Source of the DNA: Diphasiastrum complanatum
Taxonomy: Eukaryota > Streptophyta > Lycopodiopsida > Lycopodiales > Lycopodiaceae
Length of the DNA stretch: 64,000 nucleotides
Assembly: GCA_029204225.1 (NCBI GenBank)
Contig: CM055113.1
Coordinates: forward strand, 34,439,473 to 34,503,472
Reading direction: 5' to 3'
Of the stretch, positions 44,983 through 57,026 are shown piece after piece (within the stretch, counting starts at the first letter, position 1; each line of letters opens with the position of its first letter). Position numbers and translations under genes: made by a program. The notes beneath the pieces are model-generated. The model was given only the letters and a program-made list of their open reading frames with translations. It did no database searches and had not been told where the DNA came from.

Positions 44983-46183
44983 CTACCAAGGCATGTTCTT
45001 CTTGTGGATCAGGTTGAGGGGAGAGAGGTGGTGAGGGGTTAGATTTAGCAATGCGTTGAGATTTTGGAGAAAAGTGGCATTGAATAAGGCAAATTTAGTT
45101 GTGTCGGTGGGGTTAGAAGCGGAAGAGTGGAAGAGATGGTGTTGGGAGGAAATACCACCAGTGTCCTGTGATTTAGTTGGTAGAGGAGCTGTCGATACTT
45201 GTCGTGGTCCTTGGTATGTCGATCCTTGACTTATTGATGGAGGCACTTGGAAACCTTCCCCATCTCCTCCATCAGATCCATCATAATGATGCATGGAGTC
45301 ATGAAACTGGGCGTGTTCTACATGGACAGATGGTGCCGATTGTGTGGCCACCTTCAACTTTTCTTCTAGGGTGGCAATATGTTGTTTTAGGGCCTTGACG
45401 GAGGTATCATAGGATTGCTGCATTTTGGTATGTTGCTTCATTGTGCCTTTAACTTTTGTGCGAGCTATTGATATGCCCCCACTGGAATTTGAGTTCACTC
45501 GGGAATAGCTAGAGGTGCAAAGTTAGTGAAGTTGACCTACACCAGCTGTTCCTTCATAGCGAAACGTGCTACGGTTGCGGTTGCCAAGGTGTCGTCCCTC
45601 TCCATGGCAATCTTCTCTGCCCACCTAAAAGTGTGAGTGGGGTCGTCCATCGTCATGGTTAACGCAAATAGGTCGCTAGGTGGAATGTGATCCATGTGGA
45701 TGATGTGAAGCTCAGTCAAGATCATAAGAAATTCTGCCGCAACTCGTAGCTTTGGATTCGTAATCAGCTTTGTGGCAAGACCATCATTGGTGTGAGCGAT
45801 GGTTTTGCCATCTTTGAGCAAGAACTTTTTGAAGTAGTCGTGCTCATAGCTGGTGCCCTTGCCATGAATTGACTCACCAGTGTCTAGAAAACCGATCAGT
45901 TGGATCCCAGCTGGCGTAATGTCAATGGTAATGTAATTACCATCCTTTGAGGAAATCCAAAATGAGTGAAATTCATCAGAGTAGGAGGAGTAGGCAGCAC
46001 ATACCAGACTTTCATTCTGCTGCTCAGAAGATATAGCAAATTAAAACCAAGACGGATGAAAATGTCATTGGCTAATTGCAACGTTGCTGAATGATTTTTG
46101 ATTTCCACTAAAAGGATATCGCCCGTGTAAGATTTTTTGGCCTTACGGCGATGCAGTGAGAGTGAGAGATCTTTGGAAGCCAT
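44983..46183 (-). CDS. Extra ORF downstream of gypsy pol, coiled-coil, with own TATA box
   Basis: ATG at 46183 opens MASKDLSLSLHRRKAKKSYT and LANDIFIRLGFNLLYLLSSR to 45896. After one frame shift it continues as FKKFLLKDGKTIAHTND, then RVAAEFLMILTELHIIHMDH and MDDPTHTFRWAEKIAMERDD to 45537. After another shift it gives a coiled coil (SVKALKQHIATLEEKLKVAT) and a Ser/Pro/His-rich tail ending at 44983. A TATA box (CTATATATAG, minus strand) lies at 46302-46311, about 120 bp before the ATG. It follows gypsy pol on the same strand. No known domain is recognised. Accessory ORFs in this position occur in some plant gypsy elements; that link is inference. Confidence 0.5.
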
Positions 46184-46848
46184 GAAAGCAATAGTAGAAT
46201 GATTCTAGATTGTTCTGAAATTTTGAAACTTTTTGAAAATTTTAACATGAACTCACTTGCAAAAATCTAAAATGAAATTGTGGAGAGGATAGGTGAGGCC
46301 TATATATAGACTTTTTTTTGCCGAGAAATCACAAATTCACCCAGTAATCGCCCTTAGTGCCCATGATTTTTCAGTGAGGTTCATGAATTTCGAGGCAATG
46401 TTTTGAGATCCATTAAGTTCCTATTGTAAGTGATTTTTTGTACAAAATGAGTGAAATCGTTTGACAATACAAAAATTGGTATGATCAGAATTCGTGGATG
46501 TGACCGAGAAATCGTGCAACTAATTTTGAGGCTCCGCGAATTATCTACGAATTCTATCAGTGAGGATTTGATGAAAAAATTGATGTTTTTCTATTTTTGG
46601 AAGGTCTGATTCTGTACTGAAATTCGCGAAGGTGATACATGAATCATGCACAATGAAAATGGGTCTAGGCGAATTCTATCTGATATGACTGTGCATCAGA
46701 AATTCAGAAAAAGAATGTCTGGTGGTTGCATAGAAAAAGACTGATTTGTATTCCTGGTCTGAGGATATCTTGATGGTCTAAACAAGAAACATACCAAAAA
46801 ATTGTCAAAATGGCAAGCATGCATAAAATAAAAATAAATAAACAAAAT

Positions 46849-49196
46849 TTAGGAAATAAAACAAACTAGTACATATGAAGATAAAAACAAGGTTCGTTGT
46901 ACTTTCTGAGTCTGCTTCCATTGACCACAGTATCTAAGATATGCAAATATCTTTTGAATGACATAAGGTCCTTGGCCAGAAAATTTCAGTTTGCCCTTAA
47001 ATGTTTTGGCTTGGTATAAGAGGACCATGTTTCCAACGTGTAACTCTTTGAGTTTTAAAGATCGATCATGCCATGCCTTTCGTCGACAGCTGTGGACTTG
47101 TTGAGCATGGATGTTGATCCGTCTTGTTTCACACAGTTGTTCCAGATAAAATAATCTATTACCTAGAATTTGTCGATTATCTTGCTCTAGATTATATGAG
47201 TGCGATAGGCCCATAGAAAGGCGTGAAGTTTCAGTTCCCAATCGGATTGACTAGACTCGACGATCTTGGTTAGAACACCACATAAGATTTTATTGGTGGA
47301 TTCGGCCTGGCCATTGCATCGTGGATAATACGGGGAACTTTTGCAATGTACCACAAAGTATTTTGAAAGTAGATATGCTATGATAGAGTTAAGGAAATGT
47401 GTACCCTCATCGTTGATAAGTTCTAGAGGACATCCGAAACAAACGATAACCTATTCATAGAGAAATTTTGCGGTAGAACAAGCGTCAACATTTCAAACAG
47501 CTCTAGCTTCGACCCATTTGGTATAGTAGTCTGTAGCCACTACAATATATCTAGATTGAATGTGTCAAGCAACGGGACAGATCGGTCCAACATAATCAAT
47601 CCCCCATTTCTGGAATGCTTGATCAGTCATGACAGGGTGTAAAGGCATAAAGTCGGTTTTTTGAAAACGTTTTGTCCTTTGACAAATATCACAGGCCTTT
47701 ACGTAGGTGTGGGTATCCTTGAAGAGAGTTGGCCACCAAAATCTTGCCAAGAGAATTTTTTTGTCGGTTGTTTCGGAAGTGAAATGACTAGCTCCAACAC
47801 CTTCGTGAGTTAGGGATATAACTGAGGTTATTTCACCTTCAGTAAGACAATGTCAGATAATTCCATCTAAACCTTGCTTATAAAGTTGGCCTGCAATTAA
47901 CGTATAAGGTTTTGTTTTGAGGACCAACGCACAAGTTGTTCGGGTTTAGAGAAAGAGGGATCCATCTGCCCTGAAGTCAAATATTCAGTAATATGCTTGG
48001 CCCAAACTAGAGTATAGTCAACTTGAAATAGAATGGCATAAGGTAAATCATTGTTGACGCCTTGGTCAAGAGTTGGTAGATTAGGGATTCAGGATAGATG
48101 ATCTGCTAGAAAATGTTGAACGCTCTTTCTAACAACAATTCGAAACTCAAACTCGCATAACAACAAGATTCATTGAGTAATGCGACCGGTTGTGCAAGTT
48201 TTATTGATGAGGTAGAGAAGTGCTTGATGATTAGTGAATAACGCAAAAACTTTTCCTAGGAAACTTTGAACCGCATACACCATTGCGGTAGTGGTGTAAT
48301 TGACTTCAGCGGGGATCAATTGTCTACTGAGGAATCAGATTGGATAATCCTTTTTGAATTCTCCCGGTTGGGTGAGCATTGCCCCAATGGCATACTTGGA
48401 TGCATCTGTATGCACACGAAATTCCTTAGACTAATCAGGAGCCCGAAGAATAGGTGCATTGGTGAGGGCTTTTTTCAACTGAATGAACGCAACTCATTAT
48501 TCATCAGTCCGTTTGGGAACAACGACCACATTATAAATTAATCGTGCTTTATTTGCGAAATCGAGAATAAAGCAACGATAACAATTAGCATGGCCTAGGA
48601 ATGAATTGACTTCATGGATAGTACGTGGTTCTGACAAATTTTGAATGATCAAGACTTTGTCAGGGTCAGCTGCAATGCCGTATTTTGAAATGATAAGCCC
48701 TAAGACAATGCCATGTGTTATCCAAATTTGGGGTTCAAAGAGATTCTGAAGCGTTGATATTGGATAATTTTTTTTTTCCAGCACAGACAGATGTCATGTT
48801 TCTTCTGAATGTGCTCCTAAATCGCCCAAGTAAACTTCTAGGGTATCTCTCATCTGCTGAGAAAAAGCAACTTGCGATTTGGATGAATGGGCTCTGAGTC
48901 AGTTTAGAAGGTTTGAAACGTTTGATGAGGGCGTCTTTGGGGGTAGTCCAAGAAGCGAGATCAAGAACTTCAAGGTTGAGATACCACTCTTTGGCAGTTC
49001 CATAGAGCACCATAGGGAATAATCTGAGCTTTTCAGTTTTAGAGGTGTCTCCATAGAAGTGGCATGCATTATCAAAGTATTGGAGAAATCTAACTGGGTC
49101 AGATTCTCCATTGTACTTTGGTGCATCGATGCGTGGAATTCTGCGTTCTAGGCCTGGAGGAGCTAGATTAGAAGATTCAGCACAATCTTGAGACAT
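46849..49196 (-). pseudogene. Ty3/gypsy element body, decayed, with internal deletion
   Basis: Gag starts at 49196 (ERRIPRIDAPKYNGESDPVR, LYGTAKEWYLNLEVLDLASW). Near 48780 it jumps to the end of RT (ISKYGIAADPDKVL, HEVNSFLGHANCYRCF), so protease and the RT palm are missing. RNase H remnants (FRVHTDASKYAIGAM, FTNHQALLYLINKTC) span 48420-48180. Integrase follows with FWWPTLFKDTHTYVKACDIC, QAFQKWGIDYVGPI and YPRCNGQAESTNKIL (47750-47290). The C-terminal part from 47241 has the GPY-type motif (KLKFSGQGPYVIQKIF). Stops and shifts are frequent. Confidence 0.9.
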
Positions 49197-50271
49197 GATG
49201 CAGTATGAGGAGTAGAAAATCAGTACAGATAATTAGGACAATACTGTACTTGGCCAAAAAAAGGCGATTTTTTCTTAGAATAGAAAATTTGGGCAAGAAC
49301 TGGACTTTTCTATAGTAACAGAATTCGTAGACAGGATTGGAAATCGTGGATAGGCTGAAGAATCAGAATATAGCACTTGCAAATTCTGATAGGGACTTTA
49401 CATTGTAAAAATACTGTTTCTTTGTGGTTCTGTGGAAATTTTTCAAAGCATCGCAGAGGGTGTTTTTCAAGGTTTCAGACTGTGGGAGATTTCGTGGTAG
49501 GGTCGACGATTTCTGAAACGAAAGTTTTGCTGACAGACAAGGGAATTAGTGAAAAATGTGCTTATTTGACATAAAACAGACTAAATATGTGAGACGCAAG
49601 GTAAAGTTTTGTCAAAATCAACTTTAGAAAATTTTCAAGTCTAGACAATCGACAAAATCGAGCTGATTATGAGGGTCACTATTGTTCACATAAACACTTT
49701 CAAAACAATAGCACACCATGTGCCATCATTTTGTCGAATTCTTGAATGAAAGAAACTCGCAAGATGCCAAGGCCCCCTTTTGCTTGTCATTCTTGACATT
49801 GCAAGTATATGATACATGAAAAATCATTGAGTCTACCAACCTTGAATTGTTGGACTATGCCTAGGTTCATGGTCAAATTCATAGATTTTCTTGGTTATGT
49901 TCTAAATTTGTTACATAAACAAGTGTCAGAGGTCATGGTTTTGGCTTTAGACTATGATTAAAATGGAATTTCTTCAGCTTTTAGACTTGATCTCTGAAAT
50001 AAAGAGTCGATTCAGCCAGTGATTTGTATAATCAAGATTACATGAAGGTGATATCTATTAATTGGAAAAAAATTAACCCATTAGAGTTATAGTTTAGTGT
50101 ATTTTTCGATTCTAAGTTAATACTCTAAACAAACAACTAGATAATTGTTATATCTCTAAGTATGTGTTTTGATAAAGAAAATCAGACTAAGGATAATGAT
50201 TCTTGGGTAGAAGTTGAAAGTTGAGAAGCAGTATCCCAAATTTTTTTCTTTCTTGTTCTGAGGACAAAACC
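49197..50271. other. No gene seen; likely gypsy leader or internal sequence
   Basis: AT-rich with no protein signal. It lies between the start of a minus-strand gypsy gag and a plus-strand polypurine tract, so two elements probably meet here. Confidence 0.4.
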
Positions 50272-50890
50272 TGTTTAAGGGAGGAAGAATGTTACGACCA
50301 TATTCAGCTAAGGATTTGGAATAGTCCTAATATGGTAGACTGGCTCTCTGGTATTCGAGATTGTTGGTTATGCCTCGATTCAATTCCATGTCAAGGCCAG
50401 TTTGTAACTAATAACCTTGAGAGGACCCAGACACTCCTATTGAGACATGTGGAGCCGCGCATGGCTTGTGACTGTTGTATGCATGAGGATAGCATGGGTT
50501 ATGTGACCTATGTTTAGATGGACTGCATGAGAGGTTGCATGGGTGCATACACATGCTTCTTACCCCTATATATACGGGTAGGGAACGTGCCCTTCTCCAT
50601 TCTAACTTTTGGCATGGCTGCAAGTTTCCCTTCTCCTTAGGTATTCACTTGCCATAGCTTGAGAGTGAGGTGTTCGGATACATCTCAGTTGGATGGGTGG
50701 TTTGCCCTCTAGTCTCTTTGTGTATTGATCGTGTCCTCATCTTAGTAGTCTTCCTGCTGGTCTTTACAATATGGGTTCTAAAAAAACTTGCATTGGATCT
50801 AGTAGATGATTGAGAAATAAATCTCATAATATGGTAGAGTGTAAGATGAAGACAATCTTACATACAATCAAATAAATGTTTTTTTCATTT
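50272..50890 (+). mobile_element. Gypsy-type polypurine tract and LTR
   Basis: AAGGGAGGAAGAA at about 50277-50289 is directly followed by TGTTACGACC, the usual polypurine-to-LTR junction of plant gypsy elements. A TATA-like CTATATATACGGG is at about 50565. The LTR end is not resolved. Confidence 0.6.
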
Positions 50891-51720
50891 GCAACTCTTA
50901 ACGTTGTGTCGATTGCTTACTATCATTCTCTTAGGAGACATTTTTGTCTCTAATTTACTTCCAAACACTATTCTATTTGTGTGCCTAAATATGATTGCCT
51001 TCAATCAGATACTTATAATGGTTATTATATACCATTTTACTAACATCACGTGAATGTCTAGTTTCAAGATTTGATCCACATAAGAAATATGCATAATATT
51101 TTGAAGTGAAAAATTCTATTCAAATCAGTTATGATATACGGATTATCAAAAGGGCTTAGAATCATTCCTAGTGAAATTAGTAACTACAATTACATACAAA
51201 AAGTGTTACATACACATTCACTTCATCCAAAATAGTCATGCATTTTCCACAATAAAATGACATACAATATAAAATGTCCATCATACAAAGGATGTGAAAA
51301 ATAGTATTTTCAACAAATAGTGCATGATTCACATCCATGTTTTTTACTTTAAGAATAAAAAATGCCAATATGAGATGTTTTTTGTTTGTTATGGTTATCC
51401 AAGATGGAATATTGTAGTTAATTAAAACTACTTCGCGAGTCAACCACAAATTAAGTCGCATGCTAAAGGAGTCAACTCATTTGTTCCAAATCCAGACTTA
51501 ATGTTCCTTAATGCCCTTGCAAATCATGAATACTCTTTGTCAATGTGTTTACATGCAAGTGAACTTAATGGTATCCTTATAATCCCTTTGAGGAACAATG
51601 ATTAACATGCATATTCATAAGTAAGCTAAGGAACTTGCAAGAAAACAATTGTTGCAATCATGAATTCATCAAAAAAATGTCACAATACCTTGCATGAGAT
51701 GTATGCTTTTGATGGCATGT
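50891..51720. other. No gene recognised
   Basis: A 94-codon minus-strand frame (51177-51461) has protein-like composition (DVNHALFVENTIFHILCMMD) but no family. Confidence 0.4.
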
Positions 51721-51723
51721 CGA

Positions 51724-51888
51724 CTGATGATTTGGGATAAGGCTCCCATGGCGCCTAAGTATGCTATAGAGTGTGTAGATCGGTCCCTGCGAGATATATT
51801 GAGTATCGACGCTCTATTTGGAAGAGTTCCAGTTGTTTTCGGGGGTGATTTTTGACAGATTCTACCAGTAGTACGTTCGTCTCTATAT
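51724..51888 (+). pseudogene. Helitron-type PIF1 helicase fragment
   Basis: The frame reads LMIWDKAPMAPKYAIECVDR, SLRDILSIDALFGRVP and VVFGGDF, a TGA, then QILPVVRSS. It matches the Helitron helicase stretch WDEAPM...VDRxLRD...VVFGGDFRQxLPVV. The Walker B Glu is Lys and the conserved Arg codon after GGDF is TGA. No neighbouring helicase parts are seen. Confidence 0.85.
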
Positions 51889-52148
51889 ACTAGAATGTCA
51901 AATTTGATGCATTTTTTAAGTGGCCCAAGGTCACCTTAATATAGAATGCAATATCTAGAATAAGCATAATAAGACCTATAATCCAATGGAACTCAACATT
52001 TTGTGTGCCTCATCCGTATTTTTTACTTTGCATTATCATCTTACAGTACATCATGTAGCAATCTACACAAAAAAAAGCTCAAAGTCTCCTTAAAATAACC
52101 ATAAACAGCGCAAGTAAAAGATGTAACTGTTGAAATAGTAAATACCAC

Positions 52149-52625
52149 AAACTACCGAACGTGATGTCTTTACTCCTTTTGTATAAAGGTGTACTCGACT
52201 GATCCCATAATATTTGCTCATCTACTTTTATAATATATTTCTCATTCTCTATTGAGAGTGTCTCCTTGAATATAATAGTGACACTTGTGTCACTCCACTT
52301 GTAAGTGGCCCAAATATTTCAAAAACCAACCAAACTAACAAACATGATGTCTTGACTCCCTTGTATAAGGGATGCTCAACTAATCCAATAATATTTGCTC
52401 ATCTACTTTTAGATGTCTCATTATTTCTTGGAAGTGCGTCCTTGAATAAAATAGTGACACTTGTGTCACTCCACTTGTAAGTGGCCCAAAGATTTCAAAA
52501 ACCAAACAAACTACCAAACGTGACTCCTTCGTATAAAGGGGTACTCGACTAATCCCATAATATTTGCTCATCTACTTTTGTAACATGTCTATCATTCTCT
52601 CTTGGAAGTGTGTCCTTGTTATTGT
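52149..52625. repeat. Tandem repeat, 2.7 copies of a 169-181 bp unit
   Basis: ATAATATTTGCTCATCTACT recurs at 52207, 52388 and 52557. GTGACACTTGTGTCACTCCA and CTTGTAAGTGGCCCAAA also recur. GTGACAC-TT-GTGTCAC is itself a small palindrome. Confidence 0.9.
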
Positions 52626-52710
52626 AATCGTATAGGCATTTAAAATAATTCAATAATACCCAATGCACACGTACAAAATGATGGACAACCAACTAGTTTT
52701 TTCATTGGCA

Positions 52711-53552
52711 TCTAGAATCATAGTTGCCGCGAATCGCGATTCTGCAAATCGCGATTCGCGACCCAGATTTACAAAAAAAAAAAAAAAAAAATTTGGAAAA
52801 ATAGCTTATTGCTGAAATTTTTTTAGGGGATCAATGGTCAAACCAGCGTTTTGCCTCTCATAAGTGCAGTAGATGAGGCACAAACAGATCTTATTTTCAG
52901 TAGCTATCCGGTTGTCATTTGCTCTGGTTTTCAATAAATGTTAATGCTACAGTTTGAACTATCAACTGTATGGATGATGATCACTTTTGCAATTGGTTCA
53001 CTGGAGATGTGAGTGCAATGTACATACAGTTGGGGGCATAAATATTGGGCCCTTCTCGGCGCGCATTTGGACCCCATTTTTATCTACAGGGGGGCGGTGG
53101 CATTTTTATCTACAGTGTCTATATAGCAAGAAGCTCTAGGGGGTTCGGGGGACAGTAGCCCCCCGGGAAACGGGGGGTTCGGGGGCAGTAGCCCCCCGGG
53201 AAACGGGAGGTTCGGGGGGCGGTAGCTCCCTGGTGGCGGTTTTGGGAGGCAACGCCCCCCAACGGCGGGGTCTGGGGGCTGCCGGTAGACCCCGGCCCCG
53301 ACGGTAAGGCCTCTTCTGGATTTGGCCTTCCAACTCCCCGAGTGAAAACACACTTTTTGGTGTTTCGCACCCGAAACAGTCGGCAAACTACACAATCATA
53401 ATCCTCTCGATCAGAGCTTTCATCTGATACCCATATTGCCTAAAAAAATTTCAAAAAAAAAAAACAAAAATCGATTCTACACGATTCTGGGAAAATCCCG
53501 AATCGCGATTCTGATCGCGATTCGGGAATCGCGCTGCAACTATGTCTAGAAT
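52711..53552 (+). mobile_element. 826-bp non-autonomous hAT-like element with 8-bp target duplication
   Basis: The element spans 52719-53544. Its ends are inverted (CATAGTTGC left, GCAACTATG right) and are followed inward by clustered AATCGCGATTC motifs at both sides, like hAT subterminal transposase sites. It is flanked by identical TCTAGAAT at 52711-52718 and 53545-53552. An 8-bp duplication with ends starting CA fits the hAT superfamily. There is no transposase frame. The interior carries an A-run (52771-52790) and a G-rich minisatellite. Confidence 0.85.
53139..53232. repeat. G-rich minisatellite inside the hAT-like element, ~33-bp unit, 3 copies
   Basis: The unit is GGGGGTTCGGGGG(A)CAGTAG then CCCCCCGGGAAAC, two nearly identical copies and one diverged. 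GC content is far above the window average. It contains several G-runs and a GTAGCCCCCCGG block that can fold back. Open frames here are artefacts. Confidence 0.9.
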
Positions 53553-53719
53553 ATAGTTTAAAATCCGAAAAACATGAGATTATAATCTTAGTCCATCCCA
53601 TACACAATTTCAAATTTTTATTTGAGACCTCACAAACACAACCAAAAACACCAAAGCTTTGCAATTTGAATTTTGTATAAGCATGTTAGGCGTATGGCTA
53701 AAAAAAAATCCATGTGATA

Positions 53720-54070
53720 CATTATCTGTGTACTATAAGCCTCCATGATGCTATTGGACCCTTGAGGATGTTCACAAATGTTTATCAAGGAGGGAGCTTT
53801 TTCGATGCATTGGTCCATGGTAGCTCGAATATATCTCCCGACTCTTATGAGAGCCTTTCAATGAGTAATGCCAGGATTAGCCATATATTGGCTGAGTGAG
53901 CTTACTGCAAAAGAGATATCTGGTCTTGTACAGACCATTGCGTACATGAGAGATCCAAGTACCGATCGATAAGGATACTCTCTCATCTGCTCTTCTTCCT
54001 GCTTGGTCTGGGAACATTGGTCCTTTGACAAATGCAGACCTGGATCCATCGATGAGTGAGCTAACAATTC
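53720..54070 (-). pseudogene. Ty1/copia reverse transcriptase fragment
   Basis: From 54067 downward the frame reads SMDPGLHLSKDQCS, YPYRSVLGSLMYAMVCTRPD and ISFAVSSLSQYMANPG, a stop, then KALIRVGRYI. This is the C-terminal RT/connection stretch YRSxxGSLMYxxxxTRPDI of copia elements. It is truncated on both sides. The subfamily differs from the 40-43 kb copy. Confidence 0.9.
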
Positions 54071-55703
54071 ATTAGATTGTATCTGTTAAGGTGACCATAT
54101 GTCTAACCTTGTTATGGTAGCCTTTGAAATATTAGTTCTAGAAGAAAATGCACAATGTCACAATGGTCGTTGCTAAATGAATTTGACAAAAATAATTTGG
54201 TTCTAGGAATTGAGTTTGGAGACGAAAAATGTTGCCAAATATATTAACTATCAACAAAGCCTCTTCAAAATTGAGTCAAAGATACAAATGTTCGTTTCAC
54301 ATGCTAAAACATAAGAGTTTTCATCAATAGCATAAGCCATCTAAATTCTTAGGCGTATTGCACGAAGAGATGACTTTCAATTCTCAAAGTGCATTGGGTA
54401 TTCGAAGGGTAATACATTGTATGAGACTTTTGTAAGTCCCTTCTTTACTCGGATTTGAGATACCTGATAACAAATGAAAATCATGTTGTAAGCACAAGAA
54501 GTCATAGTCATTTCTTTTTCCATGTAAAAAACAACAAAACTTGACAACAATTTTAAGATGCTTTTAGTTTTCACAAGATATCACACTCTCGCTAGAACTT
54601 AGACGGGTCCATGTTCATGTGCAGCGGGACATTCCATGCAAGCAGGTGCATACATTGAACCAAGAATCCTTGGTATCATCAATCGTACGTTGATATTTTG
54701 AAAAAGCTTAATAGTATTTTCAAATAATGCTTTGGCATCCCAAATAGAGCCTCTACGAATAAAACATAAAATGCTATTGCAACTTCAATGTATCAATTCC
54801 AACACATCCCTACTGAGTAAAGTAAAAATTGGGATTTTTTCATATGGCACTCTCGCTGATCCAATCTAAGGAGTAGTAGTTGTACACATGATGACCCAAG
54901 GAAATTCTAACAAAACTTACCTTTTGTATCATGCTTGACATCGCTATTGGGATTGCAAGAAGCATCAGAACAAGAGGAAAGTAAAAAATGTGTTTTAGTT
55001 TATTAGTAAGATTCACGCTTATGTGTTTTGTGGATGACTGAATCTTGGGTTTTGTTTGTTATAAGAGAAATTTAAGACATCTAAATGTCAAAAGTAGCAT
55101 GGCCATATCAATGGACTAGGGTATTGACACAAGTGATTTAATGTAGTTCTTAGAGATGCCCAACTATACTAACTGGCTATACTACTAGGTTCCACAAATT
55201 TTGATATTACTAAAGCATAGACTGAAAATCAGATAGCATTATCCCATGAAAAATGGCCAATGACATCACATTTAATCAATGCTAAAGCTCTACATTACCT
55301 CAAGTGTAGGCACAAGCTTGACTTAGTTTCATGCCTGACTACTTTTTAGTAACTATGCATGCACCATTCAAACAAAAATGTCCATAAGTACGAACTTGTC
55401 CAAGCTCTTCTAATATGTCTTATCAAGAAATGGGTCATATTTTTAAGATCTGATTCCCATAACAAAGCTGGAATTCAAGGAGCCCTTTCTTGTGGAAAAT
55501 TGTGCCATTTGCAGTGAATTCTTGAGACCACAAAAGTCCCCCAACAAAAGTGTGTACTGAAATATTGTGGTTCTAATCAGATCCTTGGAAAAAGAAACAA
55601 AATCGCCATTCAGTTTTGGATACAAATGTTTGCATCCCTTGACCAATTTCCCACCTGAAATCATCACTTAAAAGGAAGATGCAGAAGGGAAACAACATCC
55701 AGG
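54071..55703. other. No gene recognised
   Basis: A minus-strand frame at 55443-55667 (CKHLYPKLNGDFVSFSKDLI) looks protein-like but is not assigned. The rest is AT-rich without features. Confidence 0.4.
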
Positions 55704-56353
55704 TGTTACAGCTTTTACTCCCTGTCCCGGTTGTTTACTATTTTTACTTATAGATGTACTTCTTGTAAGAAATGGCCAAGTCACTGGCCTGTGGTGACCT
55801 TTGTAACAGAAATGTAAATAAAGCTGTTAATGATGTTTCTAAGCCTCAGAGTTGCATCTTGCTTGGGTATAGGGTACTGGGTCATTAATTCGGAGTGGCT
55901 AGACTGACCTCCTAAAAAGTAGGAGAGTTGACTGGTCAACGTGACACATGTCATATGCTCACTGGGACACTTGGTCCAGTGAATGAGTGACACATGTCAG
56001 GGTTGCCCGGTCAAACATGACACGTGTCACATGCTCACTGGGACACTTGGTCCAATGGATGAGTGACACATGTCAGTCTACTCACTTGCCTATGTGTCAG
56101 GGTACTGCCAAGTGGCAATTGTCGACTGTGCATGGAGTTGGCCATGTGTCGAGATTTAAGAAGGGTCCGGATTAAGGGGTGCTTGAGGATTGTGTATAAG
56201 GGAGCCTAGAAAGGCATTCCTCATCATAATCTTGCAGCAAAGGCTGGGAGGAGACAAGGCAGCTAGCTCCATCTTGTGTTAGACGTGATTTGATACTTGT
56301 ATGTGCAGGAAATTAGCAAGGTTTGAAAAGAAGATCAGAGAGGGAGTCTGACA
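55704..56353 (+). mobile_element. Gypsy 5' LTR, about 650 bp, followed by primer site
   Basis: It starts TGTTACAGC at 55704 and ends TCTGACA at 56353, with the primer site TGGTATCAGAGC at 56356-56367. It includes a two-copy tandem of GTGACACATGTCA and TGCTCACTGGGACACTTGGT (about 55940-56075) and a TATA-like GTATAAGGGAGCC at about 56196. The internal region begins downstream and the gag ORF follows at 57.0 kb. Confidence 0.75.
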
Positions 56354-57026
56354 TTTGGTATCAGAGCTAAGGTTTGCAAGTTTTGGAAGCTTCGGACAGC
56401 AAAAAACAAACACGTTCTAGAGAGAGAAAGGGGAGTTTTTTGCTCATAACTTTTGATTGAGAGCTTAGATGGCTATGGGATCTGTTGCAAACTGTTACTA
56501 TTGCCAAGGCACAATAGATTAGTCACAAGAACCAACCCCACCAGCAAAATCCAAGCGATTTTGAGAATTTTCTTGTGGCTGGTGGGCGTTGGCAGGCTAA
56601 AGAGTTTTTTCTTCATAACTTTCCGCTCGGTTCTTGGATCATCCTCAAATTTTGGGAGTCTTCTAGGCAGACCTCAAGGGCTGTAGTATGCAATTTACAG
56701 CATAGAAAACAGAGTCCTATGGTGTTTTTTTCAAAATTTGGTTCTCATACATAGGTGCAAAACCAGCTGAGAAGATGTTGCTTGATGATTGGGCAATCCT
56801 AGCCTAAACCGGACTATTAAGGATTGATTGGAAAGCCACCAGAAGGGCGACCTTCTACAAATTGATTGCTCAGGAAAACTCCAAGTCACAGAAAAGTTAT
56901 AGCATTCCAAAGTTGGTCTGATTTTTGTGCCAAAATACAAGGGAAAAAGGGTTTTGAGAGTTGTAAACTCATATTTGCTGGTAATTTCGTCTTCTAAGCA
57001 AGTGGACAGCCTCCAACATTGCAAAT
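56354..57026 (+). other. Gypsy leader region, no ORF assigned
   Basis: Sequence between the primer site and gag. Only short accidental frames are present. Confidence 0.6.

Noticed and set aside
52149-52625. CRISPR-like array
   Set aside because: Units of 169-181 bp with no short repeat/unique spacer pattern in a plant genome; an ordinary tandem repeat.
53084-53395. Overlapping Pro/Gly-rich ORFs in three frames
   Set aside because: All come from the G-rich minisatellite inside the hAT-like element.
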